Shown piece by piece: positions 18,401 to 26,259 of a stretch of DNA of 64,000 nucleotides (the first letter of the stretch is position 1; every line of letters starts with the position of its first letter). Both the position numbers and the translations under genes were made by a program. Where the stretch lies: positions 35,659-99,658 of the forward strand of contig JANRLT010000022.1 of assembly GCA_033762255.1 (NCBI GenBank). Reading direction: 5' to 3'. The stretch comes from Pirellulales bacterium (GTDB taxonomy: Bacteria > Planctomycetota > Planctomycetia > Pirellulales > JALHPA01). Below the pieces are notes generated by a model. The model had not been told where the DNA came from and ran no database searches. It worked only from the letters and a program-made list of their open reading frames with translations.

Positions 18401-21112
18401 AAGGGCATCCGGCTTGCCAATGACGGCATTCACATTCAAGGTGTCATCGGCCTGGAGCCGGATATTGCCATTTGGCGTATAGACTGGACCATTGATGCTC
18501 AAATTGTGGCCATTGGCATCTGAGAGGTAAATCTGGATATCGCCACCAGCGGCGATTGCCCCGGCCGAACCAATCGTCAGATCTGCGTCATTCCATTCTT
18601 GAATAAAGATACCCCCCGTGCCCGCCAGGTAATCCGCGGCGGAGGTCGCCTCGGTCGCGCTGTTGGTTTGGATGGGAGCGGCCAGTGTCCCGATCGAGCC
18701 ATTGCCAGTCGGGCTATTCTTTAACGAGAGCAACCGGGAAGTGATAAAGTTGATGCTTCCTGCGGTCCGACCAGGGACATCGATCGCGGGATTCCACAAG
18801 ATGGAACCGTTATTGCTTTGCACATTATACCCCCCCCCCGCGACGGTGGCATTAGCCAGGACCGCGTTGCCCGTGCCGCCGCCAGCAGTATTGACATTGA
18901 TCGTCACCGCGTTGGCGCTGGTGCTGCGTGAGGTAATATTTGACACGGTAACCTGGGTATTGGCGGCTGTCCCCTGATATTGGGCGCCTTGCAAGAAACC
19001 CTCGGAGCCAATTCCGTCGGCATTGGCATTCAGGGTCAGCGTGGAACTGGTATCAAACATGGCAATCGCCGCGTCGAGGGCTAATTCCAAGGCATCATTG
19101 CTGGTGATCACGGCATCCCCCCCCACCACCATGCCATCCCCGTTCACGCTGGTTTGACCAACCAACCGCAATGTCCCCGCGCTATTTAAGACGGTTAAAT
19201 TGCCATCATTGGTGACTACCGCGGTAAGGTCCGCGCCGTCCGCCTCGGTAACAAACACACTATTTGCTCCGCCGGTCAGGATCAATTTGCCCGCGGCAGA
19301 CAGAATGGGTGAGCCGCTGCTACCGATGCCCGTACCTTGCAGCGACAATGTGGCCGAACCCAAATTAAAGCTGGCGGCACCGGTCCGGGTGATGCTGTTG
19401 AATTCGGAAATGGTGACATTGGCCGCCAGATTCAGGGTGTTGGCCAGGGTAAAGGTGTCACCCGCTTGGCCGCCGCCGGCAATCGACAGTGTGTTGCTCG
19501 CGCTATTAAGCGTGACGGCGTCATCCCCGTCATTGGTATCGATACTCAGGCTGGTGACGCCCGCCACGGGACCGGTAACGATGTTGGTGCCGCTTCCCGT
19601 CCAACCCGCGGTGATCGCGGCGGCGGTTAGCGTGATTGGCTGGGAATCGGCAAGGGTGTAGGTTGTTCCATCCGAACTGATCGCCAGGGTGTTGTTTTGT
19701 CCCGCTCCAGCGCTGTAGGTCACCGCTCCGCTATTAAAATCAAGCGTGGTGCCGGCTGGTGCTGCGGGGGGAGTGAACGAAATGTATAACTTGGGCTGCG
19801 AAGCCGCTAAAGTCGTCTCCGAAGGCTCGATCCCCCAACCATCCGTGCCATCCACCCAGGGATTGATCACCCAACCGTAATTGGGTGTGCCATTCGACCA
19901 GGCTTGCAAGTCCGTCAAGATGTCAAACTGTTGAAATCCAGCCTGAGAATTAGGATTGCGGGCGACCACGCCGGCTTGGGTATTGAAAGCGGTTTCCGCT
20001 TCTACCCCGTCGATGTTGACTCCGCCACCCAGGGAGTTGTACGTGGCTGTCAGTTGATTCCAGTCGATTTTCATCCGGTGAAATGTGCCGCCGTCACCCG
20101 CCGCGTTGCTGCCAAAGCTGCGCAACATCATGCTGGCGCCATTAATGGTCGAACCATAAGGAATTTGGTTGGGGCCATTGCCAAAAATATTGTCAAAACG
20201 GATCAGAAGCTGATGATTGGCGTTGGCATTTGGTTCGGTAAAATCCGAGAAAATGGTGGTGGTCTGCGTTCCCGCCGTAAACGCTGCGGGGACATTTTGC
20301 TGAATCCAGGTGTCTTGGGTTCCCTGGTAGCCCCCAACACCATTTTGGAATGTGATAAAGTTGGTCCCGGCTGGCTCCCATTCCACGACCAAGCGGGGTC
20401 GTTGGGTAACCGTGCCATGCTCTTTGGTACGAAATTCCCAACCGTCGGTGCCGCTGGCCCAGGGGATAAATCCCCAACCGTGATTGGCGGTGCCATCCGA
20501 CCAGGCCTGGACATCTTCGGTGACAAAGGCGGGATAAACGACGCCATTGGGGGCGTCGGCGTTGCGGCTGGCATTCCCCACATGGGCAAAAGAGACGGTA
20601 TTAAGCTCGATACCGTCATTGGCGAGGCCATCGGTAAAGGAATCCCAAGTCGCGGTGGATTCATCCCAAGCGTTTAACACCCGATAAAGCTGGCCGCCGT
20701 CACCACCGTTGAAAGTTGTGAATTCAACACGGGCGGAGATGATTCTAGAACCGAGCGGAACTTGTCCCGCGCCATTGCCAAAGATATTGTCAAATCGCAG
20801 CAACCCATGTCCGGCGTTATTTGCATTAGCGTCCGTAAAGTCAATCAAAATACCAGCAGTGGCACCCTGGGGAGCGGCCGCGTTGGCTTGCAAAAGCTGC
20901 GTATCCGCCGTCCCCATATAGCCATCCACCCCTTCCTGGAACGTGCTGGTGGTTGACAGGGCAAAGCGTTCCTCCAGGTTTTCCAGCGAAATTTTGCGGC
21001 TTAAAGCCTGCCGAGCCGGGTGCAAAGTCTCTTGAGAACGTGTCGATCCGTGACGAAGGTTGGCGGTTTGACGGTTACGGGCGAACAAACGAGCCAGTGT
21101 GCGGGTCACCAT
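12437..21112 (-). CDS. Giant surface-type protein: LEPR-like N-terminus, four DNRLRE modules, duplicated beta-rich blocks, dockerin tail
   Basis: 2891 residues from ATG 21112, which has AAGGATG upstream. The first ~50 residues are basic and lack a Sec signal; they end in SLENLEERFALS, resembling the planctomycete LEPR-type motif. Then two DNRLRE modules (about 45-445), each beginning with a GYxGTxDTxxQ-like strand and ending in xxVxxWxPG-like text, and a long Asp/Asn/Thr-rich beta block (about 455-1290) with autotransporter-like text near its end. Bridging Big/cadherin-like segments follow (about 1300-1560). A second DNRLRE pair (about 1570-1955) and a second beta block (about 1960-2770) repeat the order. 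The tail is dockerin-like: GDYNLDGQVDGADYTVVDS and GDGDFDGLVTPADY (about 2775-2845). Probably a surface or matrix protein; binding partners are unknown. Confidence 0.87.
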   Translation of the reverse strand: MVTRTLARLFARNRQTANLRHGSTRSQETLHPARQALSRKISLENLEERFALSTTSTFQEGVDGYMGTADTQLLQANAAAPQGATAGILIDFTDANANNAGHGLLRFDNIFGNGAGQVPLGSRIISARVEFTTFNGGDGGQLYRVLNAWDESTATWDSFTDGLANDGIELNTVSFAHVGNASRNADAPNGVVYPAFVTEDVQAWSDGTANHGWGFIPWASGTDGWEFRTKEHGTVTQRPRLVVEWEPAGTNFITFQNGVGGYQGTQDTWIQQNVPAAFTAGTQTTTIFSDFTEPNANANHQLLIRFDNIFGNGPNQIPYGSTINGASMMLRSFGSNAAGDGGTFHRMKIDWNQLTATYNSLGGGVNIDGVEAETAFNTQAGVVARNPNSQAGFQQFDILTDLQAWSNGTPNYGWVINPWVDGTDGWGIEPSETTLAASQPKLYISFTPPAAPAGTTLDFNSGAVTYSAGAGQNNTLAISSDGTTYTLADSQPITLTAAAITAGWTGSGTNIVTGPVAGVTSLSIDTNDGDDAVTLNSASNTLSIAGGGQAGDTFTLANTLNLAANVTISEFNSITRTGAASFNLGSATLSLQGTGIGSSGSPILSAAGKLILTGGANSVFVTEADGADLTAVVTNDGNLTVLNSAGTLRLVGQTSVNGDGMVVGGDAVITSNDALELALDAAIAMFDTSSTLTLNANADGIGSEGFLQGAQYQGTAANTQVTVSNITSRSTSANAVTINVNTAGGGTGNAVLANATVAGGGYNVQSNNGSILWNPAIDVPGRTAGSINFITSRLLSLKNSPTGNGSIGTLAAPIQTNSATEATSAADYLAGTGGIFIQEWNDADLTIGSAGAIAAGGDIQIYLSDANGHNLSINGPVYTPNGNIRLQADDTLNVNAVIGKPDALSGSVTSGTITIEANLDGVSDGHRLDMTNSPGVFTTNNTANAVTLSLSATSVSSNFSAIIISNVEVGNGGTITINAAAGTNPARAGSILNASMVNTLNAGATGTVILNGGGGGSGGSIGDNLNSIRTTAGTIIATTTQDGIYITETDGADLTVNTSVPGGSTISVPSVVVNNLSGLLRVTGPSANDSFTGSVFFLQSPGGIELAAQVGDANSGPIILDAMSGDVFASAPWNILNNTVTVTDGNVVQLGPTTTLGGGILVSATGFEVGSGESLLGFGTVSGPLSILAGGTVAPGLSPIGLITDDLTLTAGSTASFDLNGVTAGSLYDQINTDNFTLGGATLALTLGYMPTLGDSFTLINNMGTVSGTFAQGSSIILDTYFFTINYAGGDGNDVVLTYTKTVPVVDVVNVFPDPRNSSVASIQVNFTEAVNGFDISDLTLTRNSLPVSLTGVTVTTSNNINWTINNLTVPTNLDGSYVLTVTANGTIVSQDDNTPLAASGNEDWVKSASVNAAPVLDNTGNMSLGAINEDTISNSGSLVSAIISSAGGDRITDLDGDPEGIAVIGVSNSNGAWEYSLDNGATWASLAGVTANSARLLASDATTRVRFIPSPNYNGTVSTGLTFRAWDQSQGVNGDLFDASLSGFTTPFSVATETASITVTPTFDNPLINNSIFLQGFNGYTGTVDTVIQAANPTADNSAATTLSVSPTSGTQQTTLLRYENLFGNGPGQIPFGAKIIDAYLTLNSTAANLGGQLHRMVSSWSATDNWNTFGGNGIQNNNVEARTAFNSFAGSAAGGAGVNAGQANFGVRDDLQAWSNGETNNGWAFLPISPNPYTWSLDSSEAAIVGNRPQLVVTWITPGTQTLVLQQNVNGYTAGFDTQVSQNAPDADASNAQTILIDFTDGGNNAAHGIIKYGDLVGNAINQIPAGSTILGASLMLFSNSGNSRGDGGRFFRLNTDFGLNPTWNTTVEGIDPATETTGIYSDQAGQAALSPNEQSARNYYNVTNDVQAWVNGEANNGWGIVPWAGGSDGWIFNSMNATTADTRPELTIFYLPPSATAVAATLDVVDGVLAYSAGTGFANNVVINAASGVYTISDSGEPITLTAAAIANGWTLSDANTATGPSSSVNLLKVNTGDGVDSVTLQAIEDSLQIVGGGQLGDSLTILGNTTAAGGEVSINSFSTVTQTAGTLINVGNGFVDIRAGAIGTSTDPIRTQAGAITALAGEGGAYVTELDGASIRGLAIGTGDVSFTNLSGILAVDSALQTYQGNIFLSSDDGIVVNADIGNLSMLGTITINANTDNTGAEGYSQSPVATVSTDNTTNAAITITVGGAGDARLARMSTGGGVSPSVGRLTVNAGGSILLAEGIPTPDRLLTNSTTIRAAEFYLTSGANGSIGTVSSPLPLDAAISINPQTELVHGLYGTAGTGGLYVNAWGPNDFAVFNATATGGGVTVMTTNSTGHDLTIRGPVTTQGPGAIILQADDSVFIYSAIGGAGFAGTVQIDTNLDGVSTGHQLLMDPASSITTSNTTANAVLLTVSAEGNSQIVLNNVTTGDGGTVTVDPLARTSASRAGGITMQPGAVVNVGSGTVVLLADENNIGSPTQPVRTQAGTVVATNINGGIYLSEVDGASFTANTTSGNATHDIVITNDAGVLRIGGATGTDSGAPISLTSAGGVTLSANITDIDSGSLTIAAAAGVTVDGTVSIAKNVNLVDTDPLPLVDTRDVTITVGSGLTVNGLRGDALSLLGNASRLTIRENGLANGLLVLNSLAMSGESLIDLNDNDLVLNYDPLGTNPTGDITAFIDNYYSFGLIATGSGVPVIGSTTVDNSGGGRIIIAVDNANSQFGDVGNPFYDLTLGNSTFGTGFNQTIIRFTYPGDYNLDGQVDGADYTVVDSFLGSTTPGLSGGWTLGDGDFDGLVTPADYLPIDSNFGSGVGNPLAAGDVIALFSESDVESLVGADVLAGAVWHQAEESTTKSARGLAVADFFGEF

Positions 21113-21612
21113 GAAGTCATCCTTAAGTAAGTAGAAAGCGCGCAAATTCTCTGTTAAAAAACCGATGTAACTGCTCCAAGAATCCAGCCAATCATCTACT
21201 GCGAAAAGATTCGCGATAAACCATTGACATGACGAGCCGGTTTACCTCTACCGGTGAGAGTAAGTTTAATGGCGAATTGTTAAGATACGCTAAAAGCTGA
21301 ATGTCAATTCGATTTGATTACTGTTAAATAAGCGTGAGTAGCGCGATGATGTTTTTGCGGATTTCCGCCGTTTAACGCAATTTTAGCCTGCGCAGTTTAA
21401 CATTGATGCGAATTTAAATAGCTTTGTTAATTTTTTTGAAGAGCCTAAAACTGCAGTGATCCAGATTTTGTAATTATTCACACAAGCCTAACACTATCTC
21501 AAATCAAACGACACATTGGCTGGTTAAAATTCTTCTGCGTAAATCGAGTTGGCAAACTCAAGTCACACTGACATTTCGCTGCAATACTCCTATCATTTGT
21601 GTAGGAGCGTTT
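21113..21612. other. Divergent intergenic region, 500 bp, AT-rich
   Basis: It lies between the leftward giant gene and the rightward DUF1559 gene and must carry both promoters. No credible gene on either strand. Local AT content is much higher than in the flanking genes. The right end holds the hairpin listed at 21587-21607. Confidence 0.5.
21587..21607 (+). promoter_or_regulatory. Hairpin covering the ribosome site of the DUF1559 gene
   Basis: CTCCTA (21587-21592) can pair with TAGGAG (21602-21607) across a 9-base loop. TAGGAG is the best Shine-Dalgarno for a TTG start at 21613, so the upstream arm acts as an anti-Shine-Dalgarno. A regulatory effect is inference; the stem is only 6 bp. Confidence 0.35.
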
Positions 21613-22599
21613 TTGTTTATTAGCCCCCCGGGATTGGAATCCATGAATTTGATTTTTAGCACTCGCACGAAGCGTGGCTTTACTCTGGTCGAACTATTAG
21701 TTGTCATCGCCATTATCGGCATCTTAGTCGCGCTGCTCTTACCCGCGATCCAGTCCGCCCGCGAGGCCGCTCGCCGCAGCAGTTGCATCAATAACATGCG
21801 GCAACTCGGCTTGGCCTGCCACAACTACATGGGCATCCATAAAGCCTTACCCCCTGCGTACTTAGAGTACAACGCCACGCTGCGACCAAACCTCCGGGAC
21901 ACCAGTTTTCACACGTTGATGCTGCAATATATCGAAGAATCCAATATCGCCAAAATTTATAACTTTAAAGTGAACTGGAATGATGCCGCCAACCGCCGCG
22001 CCACCGATGTCGAGATTCCCCTTTTGATTTGCCCTTCTGTCGGTGATTCCGAACGCCAGTGGGCCACGGATTACGCTCCCTGCACGGTCATCAGCAATTC
22101 CAATAATTACGCCCTGGCCTCGGATAATCCCAGCACGCCCAAGCTAATCGATTATTTGGAAAGCAAAGGGATTAAAAGCCGTCGAATCACCGACTCGGAA
22201 TCACGAATGCAAATTCAAGGAAATGGCCTGTCGGGTTATATCCAAGGGGCGTTGCGGCAAAATCTCAAGACCCCGTTTAAAAAGCTCACTGACGGATTGT
22301 CCAAGACATTTTTGCTGTTTGAAGATGCCGGCCGACCCGTTCGCTACAAGTACGGTCAACGCACGAACGCCATTGTGGCCAAGGAGCGGACTGGGGAAGG
22401 AACCGAGTGGTTCAACCATGACAACTATTTTCATGTGCATAATTATCCCATGTTTAACTACCACAATGGGAATGAAATTTATGGCATGCACAACGGCGGG
22501 GCGGTCTTTTTAAACTGCGATGCATCGACCGAATTCGTCAGCGAGGAAATCAACGACAGGATTTTTGTCGCGCGGTTTTCGGTCAATTCAGGGGATTAG
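21613..22599 (+). CDS. DUF1559 protein with prepilin-type N-terminal methylation motif
   Basis: 328 residues from TTG 21613, or 318 from ATG 21643. The TTG has GGAG at good spacing; the ATG gives the more usual short leader ([12 protein letters not shown]). The type IV pilin-like cleavage motif [20 protein letters not shown] is clear, with Glu at mature position 5, followed by the DUF1559 hallmark [21 protein letters not shown]. The C-terminal region has the usual [14 protein letters not shown]. Planctomycetes carry many such pseudopilin-like paralogues; most have no assigned role. Processing would need a prepilin peptidase not encoded here. The gene stands alone. Confidence 0.92.
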   Translation: MFISPPGLESMNLIFSTRTKRGFTLVELLVVIAIIGILVALLLPAIQSAREAARRSSCINNMRQLGLACHNYMGIHKALPPAYLEYNATLRPNLRDTSFHTLMLQYIEESNIAKIYNFKVNWNDAANRRATDVEIPLLICPSVGDSERQWATDYAPCTVISNSNNYALASDNPSTPKLIDYLESKGIKSRRITDSESRMQIQGNGLSGYIQGALRQNLKTPFKKLTDGLSKTFLLFEDAGRPVRYKYGQRTNAIVAKERTGEGTEWFNHDNYFHVHNYPMFNYHNGNEIYGMHNGGAVFLNCDASTEFVSEEINDRIFVARFSVNSGD

Positions 22600-22611
22600 G
22601 CTTTAAAATCC

Positions 22612-22637
22612 GTGGCGGAATTCGCCAGAATTCCGAA
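22612..22637. repeat. Dispersed palindromic repeat R5, copy 1
   Basis: GTGGCGGAATTCGCCAGAATTCCG contains the inverted repeat GGAATTC-GCCA-GAATTCC. It starts 13 bp after the DUF1559 stop codon and is followed by a short T-rich tail, so it may also act as a weak terminator. Related copies are at 29819, 31939, 63725 and 63765. Confidence 0.7.
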
Positions 22638-22760
22638 GTCTTTTGGAGTTATCAAAATCGGAACTTTAGCAAGTTCAGCTACGTGGTAATCCAGGCGAAA
22701 GCTTGGCAAGTACTCCTGCGTAGTGACGATTGTCATGATCGCTCAAGGCCTAAAAACTTG

Positions 22761-24617
22761 CTATGGCAGCCGGTCCAACCCCAGGGCCGCGCGATAATCG
22801 GCCTCGGCTTCGTGAAATTGGGCCCGGGCCTCGATCTCTTTCATCGCGGCCTCAATGGCGTATTGCTCGCGCAGGGTTACTTTGAGCATATCGCTTAACC
22901 CCTCGGAAAAATTCAGCCGCTCGCGCTCGGCGAGTTCCTCGGCATAACGGACCGCCTCGCTAGCCCGTTGAACCTGCACATAGGTGGCGACCATGGCGGC
23001 GTACGCGGACTGGACCTGAGCGCTAATTTTATCCTCGGCCAGTTCCCGCTTGGCCCGCAACTGGCTGATCTTGGCCTGTACCGCTTGAATTTTGCCCCAT
23101 CCCTTGCGCCGCTGCAACGGCACATCCACATACACTCCCGCTTCTAACTCAAAGGGGGATTTATCCCGCTTAGAACTAGTTGGCTCACCCACATCCTGCG
23201 ACCCGTAGACCTGCGCATCGACCTCGGGTAGGGTCTCATTTTTGGCCAAGTTTAGATCAATTTCGAGCTCTTGCCGCAGTATGTCATACAACGCCAGGTC
23301 GGGCCGATTGTAATACGCCGCCTGAATATCCGTGACCAACCCCCGGGGATCAAGCGGCCGAATGGAGGGGAAATCGGGAATTTGCTCCAGTGTCGGGACA
23401 ACCGGCTCGCCGTTGGCATCCCGTAAATAAAGCGACAGTTTCACGCTCTTTTCCCACAGCTTACGTTCGGTTTCGGCTAATTTTACCTGCCGTTCCGCCA
23501 CCAACCGCAAATTATCCGTCAGTTCCGGCGGATCAATCAACTGTGCTTCGACTTGCTTACGGATTCGATCCGTCCGGTCCAGGGCGAGGTCCAAAATCCC
23601 CTGCGCGATCTTGCGGGCCTGGCCCGCCGCCACCCATTCCCAATAGGCGTAACTGGCTTCTTGGACAAAGTCGATTAACTGCGCTTGGATGTCCGGCTCG
23701 GCATAGCGGCGTTCTAGCATCGCGCGGGATAATTCCGCCCGCCGTTCGTCGATGATCCGATTTTTGGCAAACGGAACATACATCCCTAGTTTAAATTCGC
23801 CCCCTTTATTGGTTTCGCGTTCCAGATACCAGGGTTGAAATTCTCCCCGCCCTATGCGGTATCCGCCAAACAAATCCGAGCCGGGAAACAGTGGCTGAAC
23901 AAAGCCCACCGAATGGCGGTAGTTTTCGTAAAAACCGAGGGGCATATTCTCGCTGGAGGCTTTGATTTTGGTATCAAACGCGCCGCTGGCGGCCAGATAA
24001 TTTCCCGCCGCCAAATCACGCGAATAAATCGCGGACTCTAGCAGCGGATAACTGCGATAGACCGAATTGATCACTTGCGGCAAAAGCACCTTGGGGGCCG
24101 TGGGAGCCTTACCCGCCGCCGCTCCTCGCGGGATTTCCTCGACGCCATTTCCCTTCTCTGTCGGAAGTGGTGGCAACGGGGCATCCGGCTGTTCAGATGC
24201 ATTAGCCGCAGGCGGTGATGCTTGCGTTGCGGTTCCAGGGACGGTTGACTCGGGTGGAGCTGGAGGGGGTGGTAACGGCGCACCCGCTCCGTCATCCGGC
24301 TGCCGCGGTACCTCCGCCTGTGTATGCTTTGCCAACTGAATGTCCTGATCCGCGTGGGAAGGAGGCGGATTAGTTTTGTCAGGGATGTTTAAAACCCGTT
24401 GTGCGGCGGATGGGGAATTTTCCCGCCAAAAGCTGGGGGCGACCGGCTGGGTGATAGACGCGTTTGCCGCCCGAGTTGTATTTTGCACCCGGGAAGCAGA
24501 AAGAGAATTGCCGTCAGCGGTTTTCCGCAAGGGGGATGGGGGCGCGGGAGAGCGCGTGGATTGGCACCCTAGCGCCAACCCAACCGCCACGAACAAAAAC
24601 ATCCATGTTTTTGGCAT
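22761..24617 (-). CDS. TolC-like outer-membrane efflux lipoprotein with long Pro-rich N-terminal linker
   Basis: 618 residues from ATG 24617. The N-terminus has a lipobox (VAVGLALGC, Cys about 18), so it is a predicted lipoprotein. Residues about 20-170 are low-complexity, rich in Pro, Ala and Ser (for example PLPPPPAPPEST). From about 180 the sequence is an outer membrane efflux protein: helical repeats with FVQEASYAYWEWVAAGQARK, YYNRPDLALYDILRQELEID and EEAVRYAEELAERERLNFSEG-like text. It is the outer-membrane component of a tripartite exporter with the HlyD and ABC genes just upstream. The 129-bp gap before it may hold an internal promoter or ribosome site. Confidence 0.87.
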   Translation of the reverse strand: MPKTWMFLFVAVGLALGCQSTRSPAPPSPLRKTADGNSLSASRVQNTTRAANASITQPVAPSFWRENSPSAAQRVLNIPDKTNPPPSHADQDIQLAKHTQAEVPRQPDDGAGAPLPPPPAPPESTVPGTATQASPPAANASEQPDAPLPPLPTEKGNGVEEIPRGAAAGKAPTAPKVLLPQVINSVYRSYPLLESAIYSRDLAAGNYLAASGAFDTKIKASSENMPLGFYENYRHSVGFVQPLFPGSDLFGGYRIGRGEFQPWYLERETNKGGEFKLGMYVPFAKNRIIDERRAELSRAMLERRYAEPDIQAQLIDFVQEASYAYWEWVAAGQARKIAQGILDLALDRTDRIRKQVEAQLIDPPELTDNLRLVAERQVKLAETERKLWEKSVKLSLYLRDANGEPVVPTLEQIPDFPSIRPLDPRGLVTDIQAAYYNRPDLALYDILRQELEIDLNLAKNETLPEVDAQVYGSQDVGEPTSSKRDKSPFELEAGVYVDVPLQRRKGWGKIQAVQAKISQLRAKRELAEDKISAQVQSAYAAMVATYVQVQRASEAVRYAEELAERERLNFSEGLSDMLKVTLREQYAIEAAMKEIEARAQFHEAEADYRAALGLDRLP

Positions 24618-24746
24618 GAAAACCCAACCTAGATCCCGCAGATGACACAGTTTATCCCTTAGCCATGTCACGCTATGGGATTCATCGACCCGCCTTACTG
24701 GCTAGCTGCATGAGGATTGCAGGAAAAAGCCACAAACCTGGGCGTG

Positions 24747-26243
24747 CTAGCTTTTTGGCAGCTTGGGGGGTTTGGATTTTTTTTCGGTTTTGGCTTCGTC
24801 TTTTTCCAAATCAACCACCGGGGGAAAGCTGTTCAGTCGCCGCCAGAACTCAAACCACAGCGGGACCCGGTCTAAGAGCACCCAGCCGTTAGCGCGCACA
24901 CCTTGGCGGAGAAAGCGAACATCGGGCCAGGGGGGATCGGTGGGATCGGGCTTAATGAGGACACGGAATTTGCCGTATCCGTTATCGGTGGCATCGACCG
25001 AGATAACCTTTCCTCCAAATGTGCCCACGGCAACCGAGGGCCAGCCGGAAAACTGAATCGCGGGCCATCCCTCGAACTGCAGGCGGACATGCCGACCGGG
25101 TTCGACCAGGGGAGCATCGTTGCCATCCAGCCACAACTGAACCGCCCGATCTTTGGTTTCGGGAACAATCGTGCAAATCATGTCTCCTTCCTTGAGAAAC
25201 TGGCTCCCTTGATTGGGAGTGATCTGCAGGATAAAGCCATCAAAGGGAGCCAAAATGACCTGGTCCCGCTGGCGGGAAACTTTAATCCGGGCCTCCAGGA
25301 CTTCCTTTTCCGCTTTACTTAATTCCTGCTGCGCCTTGGCGACATCGCTTTCCGCCTTGGAAATATCCCCCCGGGCCTTGGTCAGGCTGGCCTGGGCGTA
25401 TTCGATATCACCCTGGGCTTTTTGGATTTTTGCATGGCGGTCCCGCTCTTTGGCCGCCAGTTCGGATTCGGCCGAATCGACGTAGGATTCGGCCCGCTTG
25501 ACTTTAGCCTGGTATTCGATCAATTTTCGCTCGATTTCCTGCAATTTTTGTAGGGAAATATTACCCGCCTGCTGCAGGCGTTTGGTCCGGTCAAATTCCG
25601 CCTGAAGCTGCGGGATGGCGGCGTTGTATTCATCCAACTGGTGCTTTTCGGCCTGGAGCTTATCCGCGGCCATTTGCACGTAGGCCTCTTGCGAGGCGAC
25701 TGTTTCATCCTTGACGTTTTGATAGGCGCGCAATTGTCCTTCCAACGCCGAGATGATGGCCTTGGAGGCGAGCAGCATCCGTTCATTTGCCTGCAATTGG
25801 TCCTTGGCGGCCTTGGCCTGGTTTTCGGTGTTGGCCAACTGATCAGCCAGGCGTTGGCTGTAATCCTCGTCCAAGTCGCTAATTTCGACGATCATCTGGC
25901 CTTTGGTGACACGGGCGTTTTCTTCGATGCCATCCCCCCAGCGGACAATTCGCCCCTTGATGGGGGCCTCGATGGTTTGCGATCTTTCCCCGGGCGCAAA
26001 CGCGATCACATTGCCGCTGCCGGTCACGGACTGCTGCCAGGGGGCAAATGCCAAAAACAACACCGCCGCCACCAGCGTCATAAATAAGAGTTTGGCGATC
26101 CAACGGGCTTTTTTAGAGGAGCGCACCAAGCGCAGGGAGGGAACCGCGTCCTCGCTATAAGCCACGGGAGACAACAGCGGCTGACGGTCCGTGTGCCCCT
26201 GGGCGGGCGCATGATCAGCGGGATGGAGCGTGGTCGGGGACAT
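24747..26243 (-). CDS. HlyD-family membrane fusion (periplasmic adaptor) protein
   Basis: 498 residues. A cytoplasmic N-terminus (about 1-48) is followed by one transmembrane helix (about 50-68, LLFMTLVAAVLFLAFAPW). Then the biotinyl-lipoyl half-motif (GSGNVIAFAPGE, APIKGRIVRW), a long coiled coil (about 125-325) with heptad-like Glu/Lys/Ala/Gln, the second lipoyl half (VILAPFDGFILQITPNQG) and a beta-barrel domain (about 355-460). The tail is Lys-rich. This is the classic layout of type I secretion adaptors linking an inner-membrane ABC exporter to a TolC-type channel. It starts 16 bp after the ABC gene, so the two are co-transcribed. Confidence 0.92.
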   Translation of the reverse strand: MSPTTLHPADHAPAQGHTDRQPLLSPVAYSEDAVPSLRLVRSSKKARWIAKLLFMTLVAAVLFLAFAPWQQSVTGSGNVIAFAPGERSQTIEAPIKGRIVRWGDGIEENARVTKGQMIVEISDLDEDYSQRLADQLANTENQAKAAKDQLQANERMLLASKAIISALEGQLRAYQNVKDETVASQEAYVQMAADKLQAEKHQLDEYNAAIPQLQAEFDRTKRLQQAGNISLQKLQEIERKLIEYQAKVKRAESYVDSAESELAAKERDRHAKIQKAQGDIEYAQASLTKARGDISKAESDVAKAQQELSKAEKEVLEARIKVSRQRDQVILAPFDGFILQITPNQGSQFLKEGDMICTIVPETKDRAVQLWLDGNDAPLVEPGRHVRLQFEGWPAIQFSGWPSVAVGTFGGKVISVDATDNGYGKFRVLIKPDPTDPPWPDVRFLRQGVRANGWVLLDRVPLWFEFWRRLNSFPPVVDLEKDEAKTEKKSKPPKLPKS

Positions 26244-26259
26244 ATCAACAATTCTCGAA

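Noticed and set aside
12506..20677. Many long open frames on the plus strand opposite the giant gene (for example 12506-13177, 16271-16975 and 19904-20677)
   Set aside because: They are antisense to a gene with clear domain structure, follow the repetitive codon pattern of that gene and have no ribosome sites or family motifs.
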